From NCBI GenBank assembly GCA_028824575.1, contig JAPPDN010000020.1, positions 356 through 5,560 on the forward strand: DNA of 5,205 nt. Reading direction: 5' to 3'. Shown here piece by piece: positions 1 to 5,185 of this stretch; positions within the stretch are counted from its first letter, which is position 1, and each line of letters starts with the position of its first letter. The notes beneath the pieces were generated by a model. That model did not search any database, was not told the DNA's origin, and was given only the letters and a program-made list of their open reading frames with translations. The DNA is from Candidatus Poribacteria bacterium. Lineage in GTDB: Bacteria > Poribacteria > WGA-4E > WGA-3G. Position numbers and translations under genes: made by a program.

Positions 1-217
1 CAAACTTCCGATCTTAGGCGATATTCCGTTGCTCGGTCGACTCTTCAAAAGCACCGAAACTGCTATGGAAGACACTGAGATTGTGATCATCATTACCCCG
101 CACATCGTCGATATTAAAAATCCCGGTGACCTTGAGAAACTCAAGGAGAAGGCTGATAATTGGCAGCGTAACGGGGCCATCGAAATGGAGAAGAAAACAA
201 AGGAAACAGACGAATAA
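1..217 (+). CDS. Secretin (type II/IV secretion or pilus outer-membrane channel), C-terminal end, 5' truncated
   Basis: The reading frame is open from base 2 to the TAA at 215-217, giving the last 71 residues of a protein whose start lies outside the window. The visible start has the secretin C-terminal signature: PILGDIPLLGRLF, about ten variable residues, then TEIVIIITPHIV. In GspD, PilQ and related secretins this segment forms the last strands of the outer-membrane beta-barrel pore for type II secretion or type IV pili. After the TPHIV motif the protein ends in a charged Lys/Glu-rich tail of about 35 residues that is probably helical and is not part of the pore. I cannot tell GspD from PilQ or a Tad-type secretin from this fragment, so no symbol is given. 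The first TTG within the fragment (base 29) lies inside the conserved motif and is not a real start. A hairpin terminator follows 8 bp after the stop. Confidence 0.88.
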   Translation, partial: KLPILGDIPLLGRLFKSTETAMEDTEIVIIITPHIVDIKNPGDLEKLKEKADNWQRNGAIEMEKKTKETDE

Positions 218-225
218 GCATATAC

Positions 226-284
226 TTGCCCCGTACAAGGCCTAATAGAATCTTATAGGCTTTGTACAACGGCAACACTTTTTT
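226..284 (+). terminator. Rho-independent terminator of the secretin gene
   Basis: Bases 233-244 pair with 256-267 in a 12-bp stem containing one G-U pair. An outer 5-bp stem (226-230 with 271-275) is separated from it by a small 2x3 internal loop. A run of six T (279-284) starts three bases after the outer stem. The position just after the secretin stop and the T-run on the plus strand fit an intrinsic terminator. The stem is longer and more AT-rich than usual, so a degenerate mobile hairpin is an alternative. Confidence 0.62.
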
Positions 285-446
285 AGGCAGTGTTTACATT
301 TTTTTAATTCGGCGAGAGTGCTACTATATTAACCAGCCTCTTATCAACTCGTTGTCAATTGATACTGTGGGGGAGTCTTTAACAAGGTAGAATGGGTCAG
401 GCAGTCCGTCCGATCCGGCGTGCGTTGTTCGGTTAATGATCAATCA
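285..446. other. Intergenic stretch with no recognised gene
   Basis: This lies between the secretin terminator and the tandem repeats, and I see no gene of normal size. A 14-codon ATG frame at 392-436 (MGQAVRPIRRALFG) has AAGG four bases upstream, but it is too short to support and has no clear promoter. Both flanking genes point into this region: the secretin from the left and the PhyH gene ending at 601 from the right. It is therefore a convergent intergenic region rather than an upstream control region for either. Confidence 0.5.
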
Positions 447-584
447 ATATGTATACAAATTATACATATATACGCCAACATGTATAGAAATTGCGAAAAA
501 GTATACACGTCCGGATGGATATGTATACAAATTATACATATCTATGCCGATATGTATAGAAATTGCGAAAAAGTATACATATCC
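447..584. repeat. Two tandem 72-bp repeats made of paired TATGTATA dyads
   Basis: The unit at 447-518 recurs at 519-584 with a 72-bp period. The shared 66 bp match at 60 positions. Each unit contains two inverted repeats with the same half-site. One has a 5-bp spacer (CAAAT) and the other a 15-bp spacer (487-501 and 559-573, identical in both). In unit 2 both are perfect over 10 bp: GATATGTATA at 518-527 with TATACATATC at 533-542, and GATATGTATA at 549-558 with TATACATATC at 574-583. In unit 1 the first is perfect over 9 bp (447-455 with 461-469), and the second matches at 8 of 9 (478-486 with 502-510). The array sits in a convergent intergenic region, 17 bp beyond the stop of the neighbouring PhyH gene. 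It could be a binding array for a dimeric regulator, a processed RNA hairpin array, or a small mobile repeat. No CRISPR-like spacers are present. Confidence 0.8.
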
Positions 585-600
585 CGCTTAAGTATGCGGA

Positions 601-1503
601 TTACTCCAATCCCCACTGTTTTTTCGCTTCTTCAAACGAAATCTGCTGGCTGCCTGTGTGAGAAATCGGGTTTTTGCCGACCCATCGCTCATCGATCGGA
701 TGCTCTGCCGGTTGGAAACGGATGTCACAACTGATACGCCAGCGATCTGACAGGTTCTTGGTCGAGGTGTGCATCGTGTGCATCGTGAAGATGATGACAT
801 CCCCCATCTCAAAATCGGCCGTCTGCCACTCACCCCCGTATTTATCGCTGATTTCCATCGGATCGCGTCCGAAGTGTCCGGGAGTCCCGTCTCTATCAAC
901 ATCTGTTTTGCCGTAGGTGTCCCGAATCGGTGCGAAACTCGGTAGGTTGTGTGAACCGACCAAGACTGTCAATGTCCCCATCGTTGCTGGCACATTACCG
1001 AACGGTACCCAACAGGTGTGCAGCTGCTTCGAGCCTCTCCCCATATAGACGAAATCGAAATGCGGTCCCGACCAGCCGTCGGGACGGACGAACCGGAGCC
1101 ACTTGTAATCAAATGTGCGGGTATCGCCACCAAAGAAATTTCGGAAAAACTTGAAAAGTTCATCACCCTCCAAAACGGATTGGACATCTGGATGGTGTGT
1201 AACAGCGGGTGTACCCATCGTTCGTCCCGGACTTCCTTCACCTGCGACTGCCTCCATGATGTCGGTGTCGGGTTTGAAAACGTTATCTTTTCCGTTCCCA
1301 TTGGCGTATTCCAAGATAGCGCGCCGCCCCGCGATCAGTTTTTCCTTGTCAATTAAACCGCGAGCGAGTAGATACCCGTCTTCTGCTATCTGTTTGTGCA
1401 AGCCTTCTGCTGAGTCAAGCACGGCGTTACAGTCCCGAAGTACACCGAGGTGTGGACCGGGGAAGGTCAGTTCATGGTCTCCTACAAAAACGGTTTGTGC
1501 CAT
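601..1503 (-). CDS. Phytanoyl-CoA dioxygenase (PhyH) family Fe(II)/2-oxoglutarate oxygenase
   Basis: This 300-residue protein is in the normal size range for bacterial PhyH enzymes, which are cytoplasmic and couple 2-oxoglutarate decarboxylation to hydroxylation of a substrate. The double-stranded beta-helix metal ligands are visible: H148-x-D150 in GPHFD and the distal H245 in MHTSTKN. R256 lies 11 residues after the distal His, the spacing of the 2-oxoglutarate-binding Arg in human PHYH (H264/R275), and R262-F closes the motif. MGTLTVLVGSHN (175-186) matches the family's xGxLxVxPGSH stretch between the ligands. All catalytic residues are present, so it is probably active. The substrate cannot be read from sequence, and many members do not act on phytanoyl-CoA. 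It is the second gene of an operon: its ATG overlaps the stop of the DprA-like gene by one base (TAATG), and its GGAGG site lies within that gene's last codons. No clear terminator follows; the 72-bp repeats begin just downstream. Confidence 0.92.
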   Translation of the reverse strand: MAQTVFVGDHELTFPGPHLGVLRDCNAVLDSAEGLHKQIAEDGYLLARGLIDKEKLIAGRRAILEYANGNGKDNVFKPDTDIMEAVAGEGSPGRTMGTPAVTHHPDVQSVLEGDELFKFFRNFFGGDTRTFDYKWLRFVRPDGWSGPHFDFVYMGRGSKQLHTCWVPFGNVPATMGTLTVLVGSHNLPSFAPIRDTYGKTDVDRDGTPGHFGRDPMEISDKYGGEWQTADFEMGDVIIFTMHTMHTSTKNLSDRWRISCDIRFQPAEHPIDERWVGKNPISHTGSQQISFEEAKKQWGLE

Positions 1504-2138
1504 TATGTTCCTCCGAGTAGGGGTTGTGCCCCAAGTTGAAAGAGTGCATCGTTTGCTGGTGTCTCAAAAGTGAAAACAGGTTTACCCCATGTTAGTAGCA
1601 TCTGCGCGAATTCTAAGGTCTTGCTGTCCTCTGCGGCGTGTGCGATACAGATTTTGTCCGCGAGTGCTGCAACGAAAGCGTTGCGTCGGTTCGCCAATGC
1701 TGCTGTCGATCGATTGTGGCGACTCTCAAAAGTAGATAAAATTAATAACCGTTCATCGGTTAATGCGTCTTTCCATGTCGGTTTCAGTCGCATCTTTTCG
1801 ATGCTTCGTGCCGGACATAGGAGGATCGGTTGTACGCCACGTAGTAAGACGCGCAGGCATTCTTGTTCAATTGGCGAGTGATAGCCTCCGATCGTTGGGA
1901 TCCCTCTTTCTTTGAATGTCTGTGCCAAGTCGTGTGTCTTCAATATAAGTTCGCCGGGACATTTGCGGGAGCAGAAGAGTGCCCAAAGGTCTCCATTTAA
2001 ACCAGTGTTTTGTCCCGGTAACAAGTTGATATTCCCGCGCGCCCAGATCGTTTCTGGGGTTTCTGTTTTTAGATGTTTTTTTAACCTTTTTGGGTAATTC
2101 GTGTCTGTCTGTGTAATGCTTTGGATTGACGGTATCAC
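1503..2138 (-). CDS. Small DprA/Smf-like protein (SLOG/Rossmann-type nucleotide-binding fold)
   Basis: This 211-residue protein follows the DprA (DNA_processg_A) core from end to end. It begins YPKRLKKHLK and WARGNINLL (15-40), like the YPxxL...GNxxLL entry of DprA. CSRK (56-59) sits where DprA has GSR. GGYHSPIEQECLRVLL (84-99) aligns with the SGxAxGIDxxAHxxAL loop, and RRNAFVAALAD (151-161) with FPxRNRIIAGLSD. The C-terminal part GKPVFTFE...LGAQPLL matches RxVfAvPG...GAxPL. It has neither the N-terminal helix-hairpin-helix/SAM-like part nor the C-terminal winged helix of full DprA (usually 300-400 residues), and several signature residues are altered (G to C in GSR, GID to IE). It may therefore not be the competence RecA loader and may bind a nucleotide or DNA instead. 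The GTG start is chosen for AGGA seven bases upstream and a promoter about 60 bp away. It is the first gene of an operon with a PhyH dioxygenase. Confidence 0.72.
   Translation of the reverse strand: MIPSIQSITQTDTNYPKRLKKHLKTETPETIWARGNINLLPGQNTGLNGDLWALFCSRKCPGELILKTHDLAQTFKERGIPTIGGYHSPIEQECLRVLLRGVQPILLCPARSIEKMRLKPTWKDALTDERLLILSTFESRHNRSTAALANRRNAFVAALADKICIAHAAEDSKTLEFAQMLLTWGKPVFTFETPANDALFQLGAQPLLGGT
1510..1514 (-). promoter_or_regulatory. Ribosome binding site of the PhyH gene, inside the upstream gene
   Basis: GGAGG on the minus strand, six bases before the ATG at 1503-1501. The same bases encode the last Gly-Gly of the DprA-like protein. Together with the TAATG stop/start overlap this fixes the start codon and indicates translational coupling. 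Confidence 0.85.
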
Positions 2139-2145
2139 TTCTGGA

Positions 2146-2149
2146 TCCT
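2146..2149 (-). promoter_or_regulatory. Ribosome binding site supporting the GTG start of the DprA-like gene
   Basis: AGGA on the minus strand, seven bases upstream of GTG (2138-2136). No ATG in frame precedes the conserved YPKRL segment, so this site decides for the GTG start. Confidence 0.6.
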
Positions 2150-2200
2150 AAGTAAATTGCTATCGTTGCCTTGTGAAAGTGTCTCAGCGTTAGTTGTATT

Positions 2201-2229
2201 ATTTTAACAAAACTTGGTAATTAGTGCAA
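2201..2229 (-). promoter_or_regulatory. Leftward sigma70-like promoter of the DprA-like/PhyH operon
   Basis: Read on the minus strand, TTGCAC (2229-2224) is followed by a 17-base spacer and TAAAAT (2206-2201). The -10 is preceded by TGT, making an extended -10 (TGnTAAAAT). The -10 matches TATAAT at five of six positions, while the -35 matches only moderately. Transcription would start near 2194, leaving a leader of about 55 bases before the GTG. Confidence 0.6.
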
Positions 2230-2258
2230 GGGTATAACCTACGGCGCAGAATTTGACA

Positions 2259-2287
2259 TTGACGTGATAATGAATGTTTGCTAAGAT
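2259..2287 (+). promoter_or_regulatory. Rightward sigma70-like promoter of the second PhyH gene
   Basis: TTGACG (2259-2264) is followed by a 17-base spacer and TAAGAT (2282-2287). TGC directly before it gives an extended -10. The overlapping TTGACA at 2253-2258 is a better -35 hexamer but would need a 23-base spacer, so I prefer TTGACG. The predicted start near 2294 leaves a leader of about 50 bases to the chosen ATG. The -35 boxes of the two divergent promoters are 29 bp apart. Confidence 0.65.
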
Positions 2288-2294
2288 GCAAACA
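2275..2294. promoter_or_regulatory. Candidate operator: perfect inverted repeat bracketing the -10 box
   Basis: TGTTTGC (2275-2281) and GCAAACA (2288-2294) form a perfect 7-bp inverted repeat. The 6-base centre is exactly the predicted -10 hexamer TAAGAT. A dimeric repressor bound here would block RNA polymerase at the rightward promoter. The regulator is not in the window and I do not assign a family. Confidence 0.5.
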
Positions 2295-2347
2295 CGCAAC
2301 ATTTACAGCAGGCGACTATAACTGACGAAATGCTTGGGGTGCCACTT

Positions 2348-3220
2348 ATGAAAGAATATTTAGAGATTCAGAAACCTGAACTTGGTTATACTTACGAGTT
2401 TGAGGTGGATCAACTTGTTCAGATGTCCGAATGCTTGGCGGCACACGGTTTCGCGATTGTTAAAGATGTGCTGCCGCCTGAGTTGGTTGACAGTCTCAAA
2501 CAGGCGGTCTTTGATGGGACGGATCGAAATAGAGAATTGGAACATGGGCAGAGTCGGACCCGACACGCTTGGGTTGAGTCTGGTCCGGGGGCTTGGCAGC
2601 TGCTCGGATACGACCCCTTCATGAAAATCCATCGCCACCTCATCGGGACAGACGAGATGACTGTCCACCGTTCTGCTGCTATCATTCGGATGCCCGGCTC
2701 TCAACCTGTCGCATGGCACACCGATTGGTGTGGGTTTTCGACGGACACCCCGAAGAATTCGGGCGATGTGCTGAACCGTGGGCTGTGGCCCTCCGGTAAA
2801 TGGTTTTACTTAACGGGTTCGCGTCCAGAACACGGTGGTTTGTGCGTGATTGCGGATTCGCACGTGGAGAACTGGGAGGGACCCGAAGGATTCAACCTAA
2901 CTGCCGACAAGCGTTCCTTCTATAAGGAAGGTGAAGAAGAAAAGGCGTACGTCGGTTTTGATATTCCGGGGTTGGTCCCGCTTTTCACGAATCCGGGGGA
3001 TATGATTGTGTTTGCGCATCGGACGTATCACGGCGCATTCCCGAACCAGATTGATGAGATCCGGTTGTCGTGTGCGATCGGTTTTCGGAGTCGGGCGCAC
3101 CATATTGATATTCCGTGGGAGATCCCAGACGACGGTAGGCAGTTCTTAGCGGATTTACCGCCGCATTTTCAGCAATATACACACGGGTATACCAGTATTG
3201 ATGTGGCTTGGCGTGGGTAG
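2348..3220 (+). CDS. Second phytanoyl-CoA dioxygenase (PhyH) family Fe(II)/2-oxoglutarate oxygenase
   Basis: This 290-residue protein has a complete PhyH catalytic set. Numbered from the chosen start, H124-x-D126 lies in AWHTDWCGF and the distal H228 in TYHGAFPN. R239 follows H228 by 11 residues, as in human PHYH. EHGGLCVIADSH (161-172) is the xxGxLxVxPGSH-like stretch. It shares the fold and ligand pattern with the minus-strand PhyH protein but differs in most other positions, including the residues around the metal site (WCGF against FVYM), so the substrates probably differ. It is expected to be cytoplasmic and soluble. The substrate is unknown. I chose ATG 2348 because GGGGTG (2336-2341) lies six bases upstream. 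An in-frame ATG at 2330 would add six residues (MLGVPL) but has no ribosome site. The gene stands alone, divergent from the DprA-like/PhyH operon and convergent with the ATPase-PIN operon. Confidence 0.92.
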   Translation: MKEYLEIQKPELGYTYEFEVDQLVQMSECLAAHGFAIVKDVLPPELVDSLKQAVFDGTDRNRELEHGQSRTRHAWVESGPGAWQLLGYDPFMKIHRHLIGTDEMTVHRSAAIIRMPGSQPVAWHTDWCGFSTDTPKNSGDVLNRGLWPSGKWFYLTGSRPEHGGLCVIADSHVENWEGPEGFNLTADKRSFYKEGEEEKAYVGFDIPGLVPLFTNPGDMIVFAHRTYHGAFPNQIDEIRLSCAIGFRSRAHHIDIPWEIPDDGRQFLADLPPHFQQYTHGYTSIDVAWRG

Positions 3221-3227
3221 TCGTACC

Positions 3228-3270
3228 AGTATCTTTTGTAGGAGCGAGCTGTGCTCGCGATACTCATAAC
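3228..3270. repeat. REP-like hairpin repeat, copy 1
   Basis: A 43-bp unit with GTAG (3238-3241) just before a strong hairpin: GCGAGC (3244-3249), loop TGT, GCTCGC (3253-3258). An outer pairing AGTATC (3228-3233) with GATACT (3259-3264) encloses it, with an unpaired GTAG-containing stretch on the left side. GTAG plus a GC hairpin is the layout of REP elements mobilised by RAYT (Y1-type) transposases, for example in Pseudomonas. No T-run follows, so it is not a classical intrinsic terminator, although it lies eight bases after the PhyH stop. Confidence 0.75.
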
Positions 3271-3273
3271 GGC

Positions 3274-3316
3274 AGTCTCTTCTGTAGGAGCGAGCTGTGC
3301 TCGCGATACTCATAAC
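3274..3316. repeat. REP-like hairpin repeat, copy 2
   Basis: A direct repeat of the previous unit at a 46-bp period, identical at 41 of 43 positions. The differences are at 3277 and 3282; the first weakens the outer stem (AGTCTC against GATACT). The inner GCGAGC-TGT-GCTCGC hairpin (3290-3295 with 3299-3304) is unchanged. It ends ten bases before the stop of the convergent PIN-like gene, so the pair fills the whole gap between two convergent genes and could protect both mRNA 3' ends. Confidence 0.75.
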
Positions 3317-3326
3317 AAATACTGCA

Positions 3327-3860
3327 TCAAGCGGAAAGTTGACGCTGGGGTTCGGGTGGTGCGCCGTTTTGGAGCCAAGTGATAGGTTGTTCTTCTGCTG
3401 TCCTATCTGGATTGACCCAGATAATGTTTCGGATTTCGCTAACCCGTTGAGATGCTTGTTTGAAAAGCCGTCGAATGGTTTCATCGAGCGAAATAACTGT
3501 TTGATCTGTTGCGAGTGCTGCTTGTAGAAGGTGAAAATCTTTTTGTATCGCTTCAATCTCATCTGTGTTGTTTGTTGTAGTTGTGACCTTGGCTTGAAGT
3601 TCTTCATCCTCTGGTGGATCAATGCGATTTATTTTCTTGCGTGCATCCATTGACACCCGCCACCGGCGGGCAAACCGGGATTGGTGATTTTTCCATTCGT
3701 TGTTGATTTTCTCTGTCATCACGATGCGGTGACTTAGCGATAAAACCGCATTTAGAAAATCACGACAATGTTCGGCGCGTGGATGGGCTGCTGTTTCACT
3801 ACCGGAGGCTCGGGCAACATCAGCATCAATCACCAACTGTTTTGAATCTCTTGCTCTCAA
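3327..3860 (-). CDS. PIN-like nuclease, probable effector of an ATPase-nuclease pair
   Basis: This 177-residue protein shows the spaced acidic residues of a PIN domain, a metal-dependent ribonuclease fold found in VapC toxins and in RNA-processing enzymes. D12 is in LVIDADVA, E50 in IVMTEKINNEW, D108 in KDFHLLQAAL, and D126 in TVISLDETIRRLF, the last resembling the lvTrDxxf strand of VapC. Residues 80-105 form a low-complexity Asp/Glu/Thr-rich insertion, and 150-177 are a Pro/Gln-rich tail without a clear domain. At 177 residues it is longer than typical VapC (about 130-145). Its TTG start overlaps the stop of the ATPase gene (TTGA) and has a perfect AGGAGG four bases upstream, so the two are one operon with coupled translation. 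By analogy with ATPase-controlled effectors, it is likely a toxic RNase held in check by the ATPase. No antitoxin of VapB type is seen. The fold call rests on motif spacing only. Confidence 0.72.
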   Translation of the reverse strand: MRARDSKQLVIDADVARASGSETAAHPRAEHCRDFLNAVLSLSHRIVMTEKINNEWKNHQSRFARRWRVSMDARKKINRIDPPEDEELQAKVTTTTNNTDEIEAIQKDFHLLQAALATDQTVISLDETIRRLFKQASQRVSEIRNIIWVNPDRTAEEQPITWLQNGAPPEPQRQLSA

Positions 3861-5185
3861 GATGCCTCCTCTTTGCCAAAGTGAAGTCTATCTACGGCAT
3901 CAAGATAACGGCTCTGTATTGTGAGATCGACATCTGCAAAATCTTCGGGCCACTCTCCATAAGCTCCTGCTTCGTCTAAATCGGCACTGTTAACTTCGGT
4001 TACGCCATCTGCACGCCGTGTGAACCAGTGCAGTTTGACCAACTCTGGCGGGAGGTCGCCTTCAGCAACAAGCGTTTGAACTCCCAACAGCAGTAGTGAA
4101 CTGTGCGTTTCTGCGACGACGCGCACACCCCGTTTTGCTGCGTCTGCCAGCACTTGTGCTAAAGCGACTTGTGCGCGTGGATGGAGATGCAGTTCGGGTT
4201 GTTCGAGATAAACTAACTGTCCAGGCTCAGCAACAATCAAAGCCACTAAAACGGGCAGAACTTGCGATACCCCTAATCCCACGTCAGCGATATTGACCAT
4301 ATCCGTATGGTCAGTGCTGCCGCGTGGGAGACGACCCACTTGAACTTCAATGCCTACGTCCCCAATTTGTTTGGTGCCAACTTGTCCTGTCAGTCCAAGG
4401 ATGTGAGGGGCACGAACCACCGTTTTCAGGCGTTCATCTTTTGCCTCCTGCCACTCGTGAATGATACTTGCAACGTAATTTTCAAAGGTGCCGAGGTACC
4501 GGGGTCCGGTGCTGATAAGTTTGTAAATACGTTCTGGATTACCGCGTAAGCCGGGGAGGTGGATGCTGTTGAGAATATTGGACTCAAAGTCAGGGGTAAT
4601 GGTAAAAAACGTATAGCCATCTTTGAATCCAAGAACTAAAAAACATCGGAAACGCTTCACTGTATCAAGATCCTTGGGAATTGAGAGTCCTTCAATTACA
4701 GATTTAATTTCCGCAGATGTCATTTCAGGATACAAAGTTAAACACTCAGAAGACAAGGTCTGGTTGTTTCTTACTTTCTCTTCTGCTGTCATTTCGATAA
4801 GTTCAATCCTATTTTCCCCTTTTCTGTAAGTTGTCGCCACCGAGCGAGAAAAATCATGCACGTGAGTTTCAATCCGAAGCTGGAAACGGTCAGTACCTTT
4901 TTCACCAATTACCGTGGACAAAAATTGCGCTGTTTCAGTAAATTGTACATTAGGCCCATCAATTAACAGCGGTCCTGGATCATAGGGTGCCTCCAGTGTC
5001 TGCTTCAACATTAGGAGCGGTTGCATGATGCTGGATTTCCCAGAACTGTTCGCGCCGGCAAGGATTGTCAGTGGACGGATGTCAATCTCACATTCCTCGG
5101 CGATTGACTTGAACCCTTTGATCGCTATTTTGGTTTTGCCTTCGCCCTTTCCCCTTCGCATGTGGGTGCTACCCCTTGTGCTCAT
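3857..5185 (-). CDS. AAA/ABC-type ATPase, OLD-like with DUF3696-like C-terminus
   Basis: This 442-residue protein is a complete SMC/ABC-type ATPase of the overcoming-lysogeny/AAA_15 kind. IKGFKSI (22-28) is the usual entry strand. Walker A is GANSSGKSS (44-52), and a signature-like DVGLGVSQVLP lies at 301-311. Walker B is LVYLEQPELHLHP (324-336) with catalytic E331, and the switch His is in AETHS (358-362). DEAGAYGEWPEDF (404-416) resembles the DxxG...WPxxF motif of DUF3696 proteins. The central part (about 60-290) is variable and probably the sensor or dimerisation region. No Toprim nuclease domain is present, unlike true OLD proteins; that role may be filled by the overlapping PIN-like gene. 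The role is likely ATP-dependent sensing that controls the nuclease. The ATG at 5185 lacks a good ribosome site. Met9 (ATG 5161-5159) is a possible start, still ahead of the conserved domain. The promoter is outside the window or in its last 20 bases. Confidence 0.87.
   Translation of the reverse strand: MSTRGSTHMRRGKGEGKTKIAIKGFKSIAEECEIDIRPLTILAGANSSGKSSIMQPLLMLKQTLEAPYDPGPLLIDGPNVQFTETAQFLSTVIGEKGTDRFQLRIETHVHDFSRSVATTYRKGENRIELIEMTAEEKVRNNQTLSSECLTLYPEMTSAEIKSVIEGLSIPKDLDTVKRFRCFLVLGFKDGYTFFTITPDFESNILNSIHLPGLRGNPERIYKLISTGPRYLGTFENYVASIIHEWQEAKDERLKTVVRAPHILGLTGQVGTKQIGDVGIEVQVGRLPRGSTDHTDMVNIADVGLGVSQVLPVLVALIVAEPGQLVYLEQPELHLHPRAQVALAQVLADAAKRGVRVVAETHSSLLLLGVQTLVAEGDLPPELVKLHWFTRRADGVTEVNSADLDEAGAYGEWPEDFADVDLTIQSRYLDAVDRLHFGKEEAS
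3865..3870 (-). promoter_or_regulatory. Shine-Dalgarno site that fixes the TTG start of the PIN-like gene
   Basis: AGGAGG on the minus strand, four bases before TTG (3860-3858) and within the last codons of the ATPase gene. The full consensus next to a weak TTG start suggests tuned, coupled expression of the nuclease from the ATPase reading frame. Confidence 0.75.

Noticed and set aside
392..436. A 14-residue frame MGQAVRPIRRALFG with AAGG upstream
   Set aside because: Too short, without a promoter or homology I can recognise; a chance frame is likely.
447..584. A CRISPR array
   Set aside because: Only two units, repeating directly end to end over the full 72 bp without unique spacers; the content is inverted repeats, not repeat-spacer alternation.
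420..734. A 104-codon plus-strand frame from GTG 420, with a repeated 24-residue peptide across the 72-bp repeats
   Set aside because: The 72-bp period is a multiple of three, so the frame repeats automatically. It has no ribosome site and runs into the antisense of the PhyH gene. Three of the six differences between units are silent, but that is too few to support coding, and dyad symmetry explains the region better.
1570..1881. A plus-strand frame of about 100 codons opposite the DprA-like gene
   Set aside because: It is a shadow of the minus-strand gene, which has recognisable family motifs and a good start.
2253..2258. TTGACA as the -35 box of the rightward promoter
   Set aside because: It is a perfect hexamer, but the only good -10 lies 23 bases away; the adjacent TTGACG has the ideal 17-base spacer.
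3228..3316. An intrinsic terminator pair for the convergent genes
   Set aside because: The hairpins are strong but no T-run follows on either strand, so I call them REP-like repeats instead.
3155..3622. A 155-codon minus-strand frame overlapping the PIN-like gene
   Set aside because: It runs through the REP-like repeats and into the PhyH 3' end, shows no domain, and competes with the PIN frame that has the catalytic pattern and the AGGAGG start.
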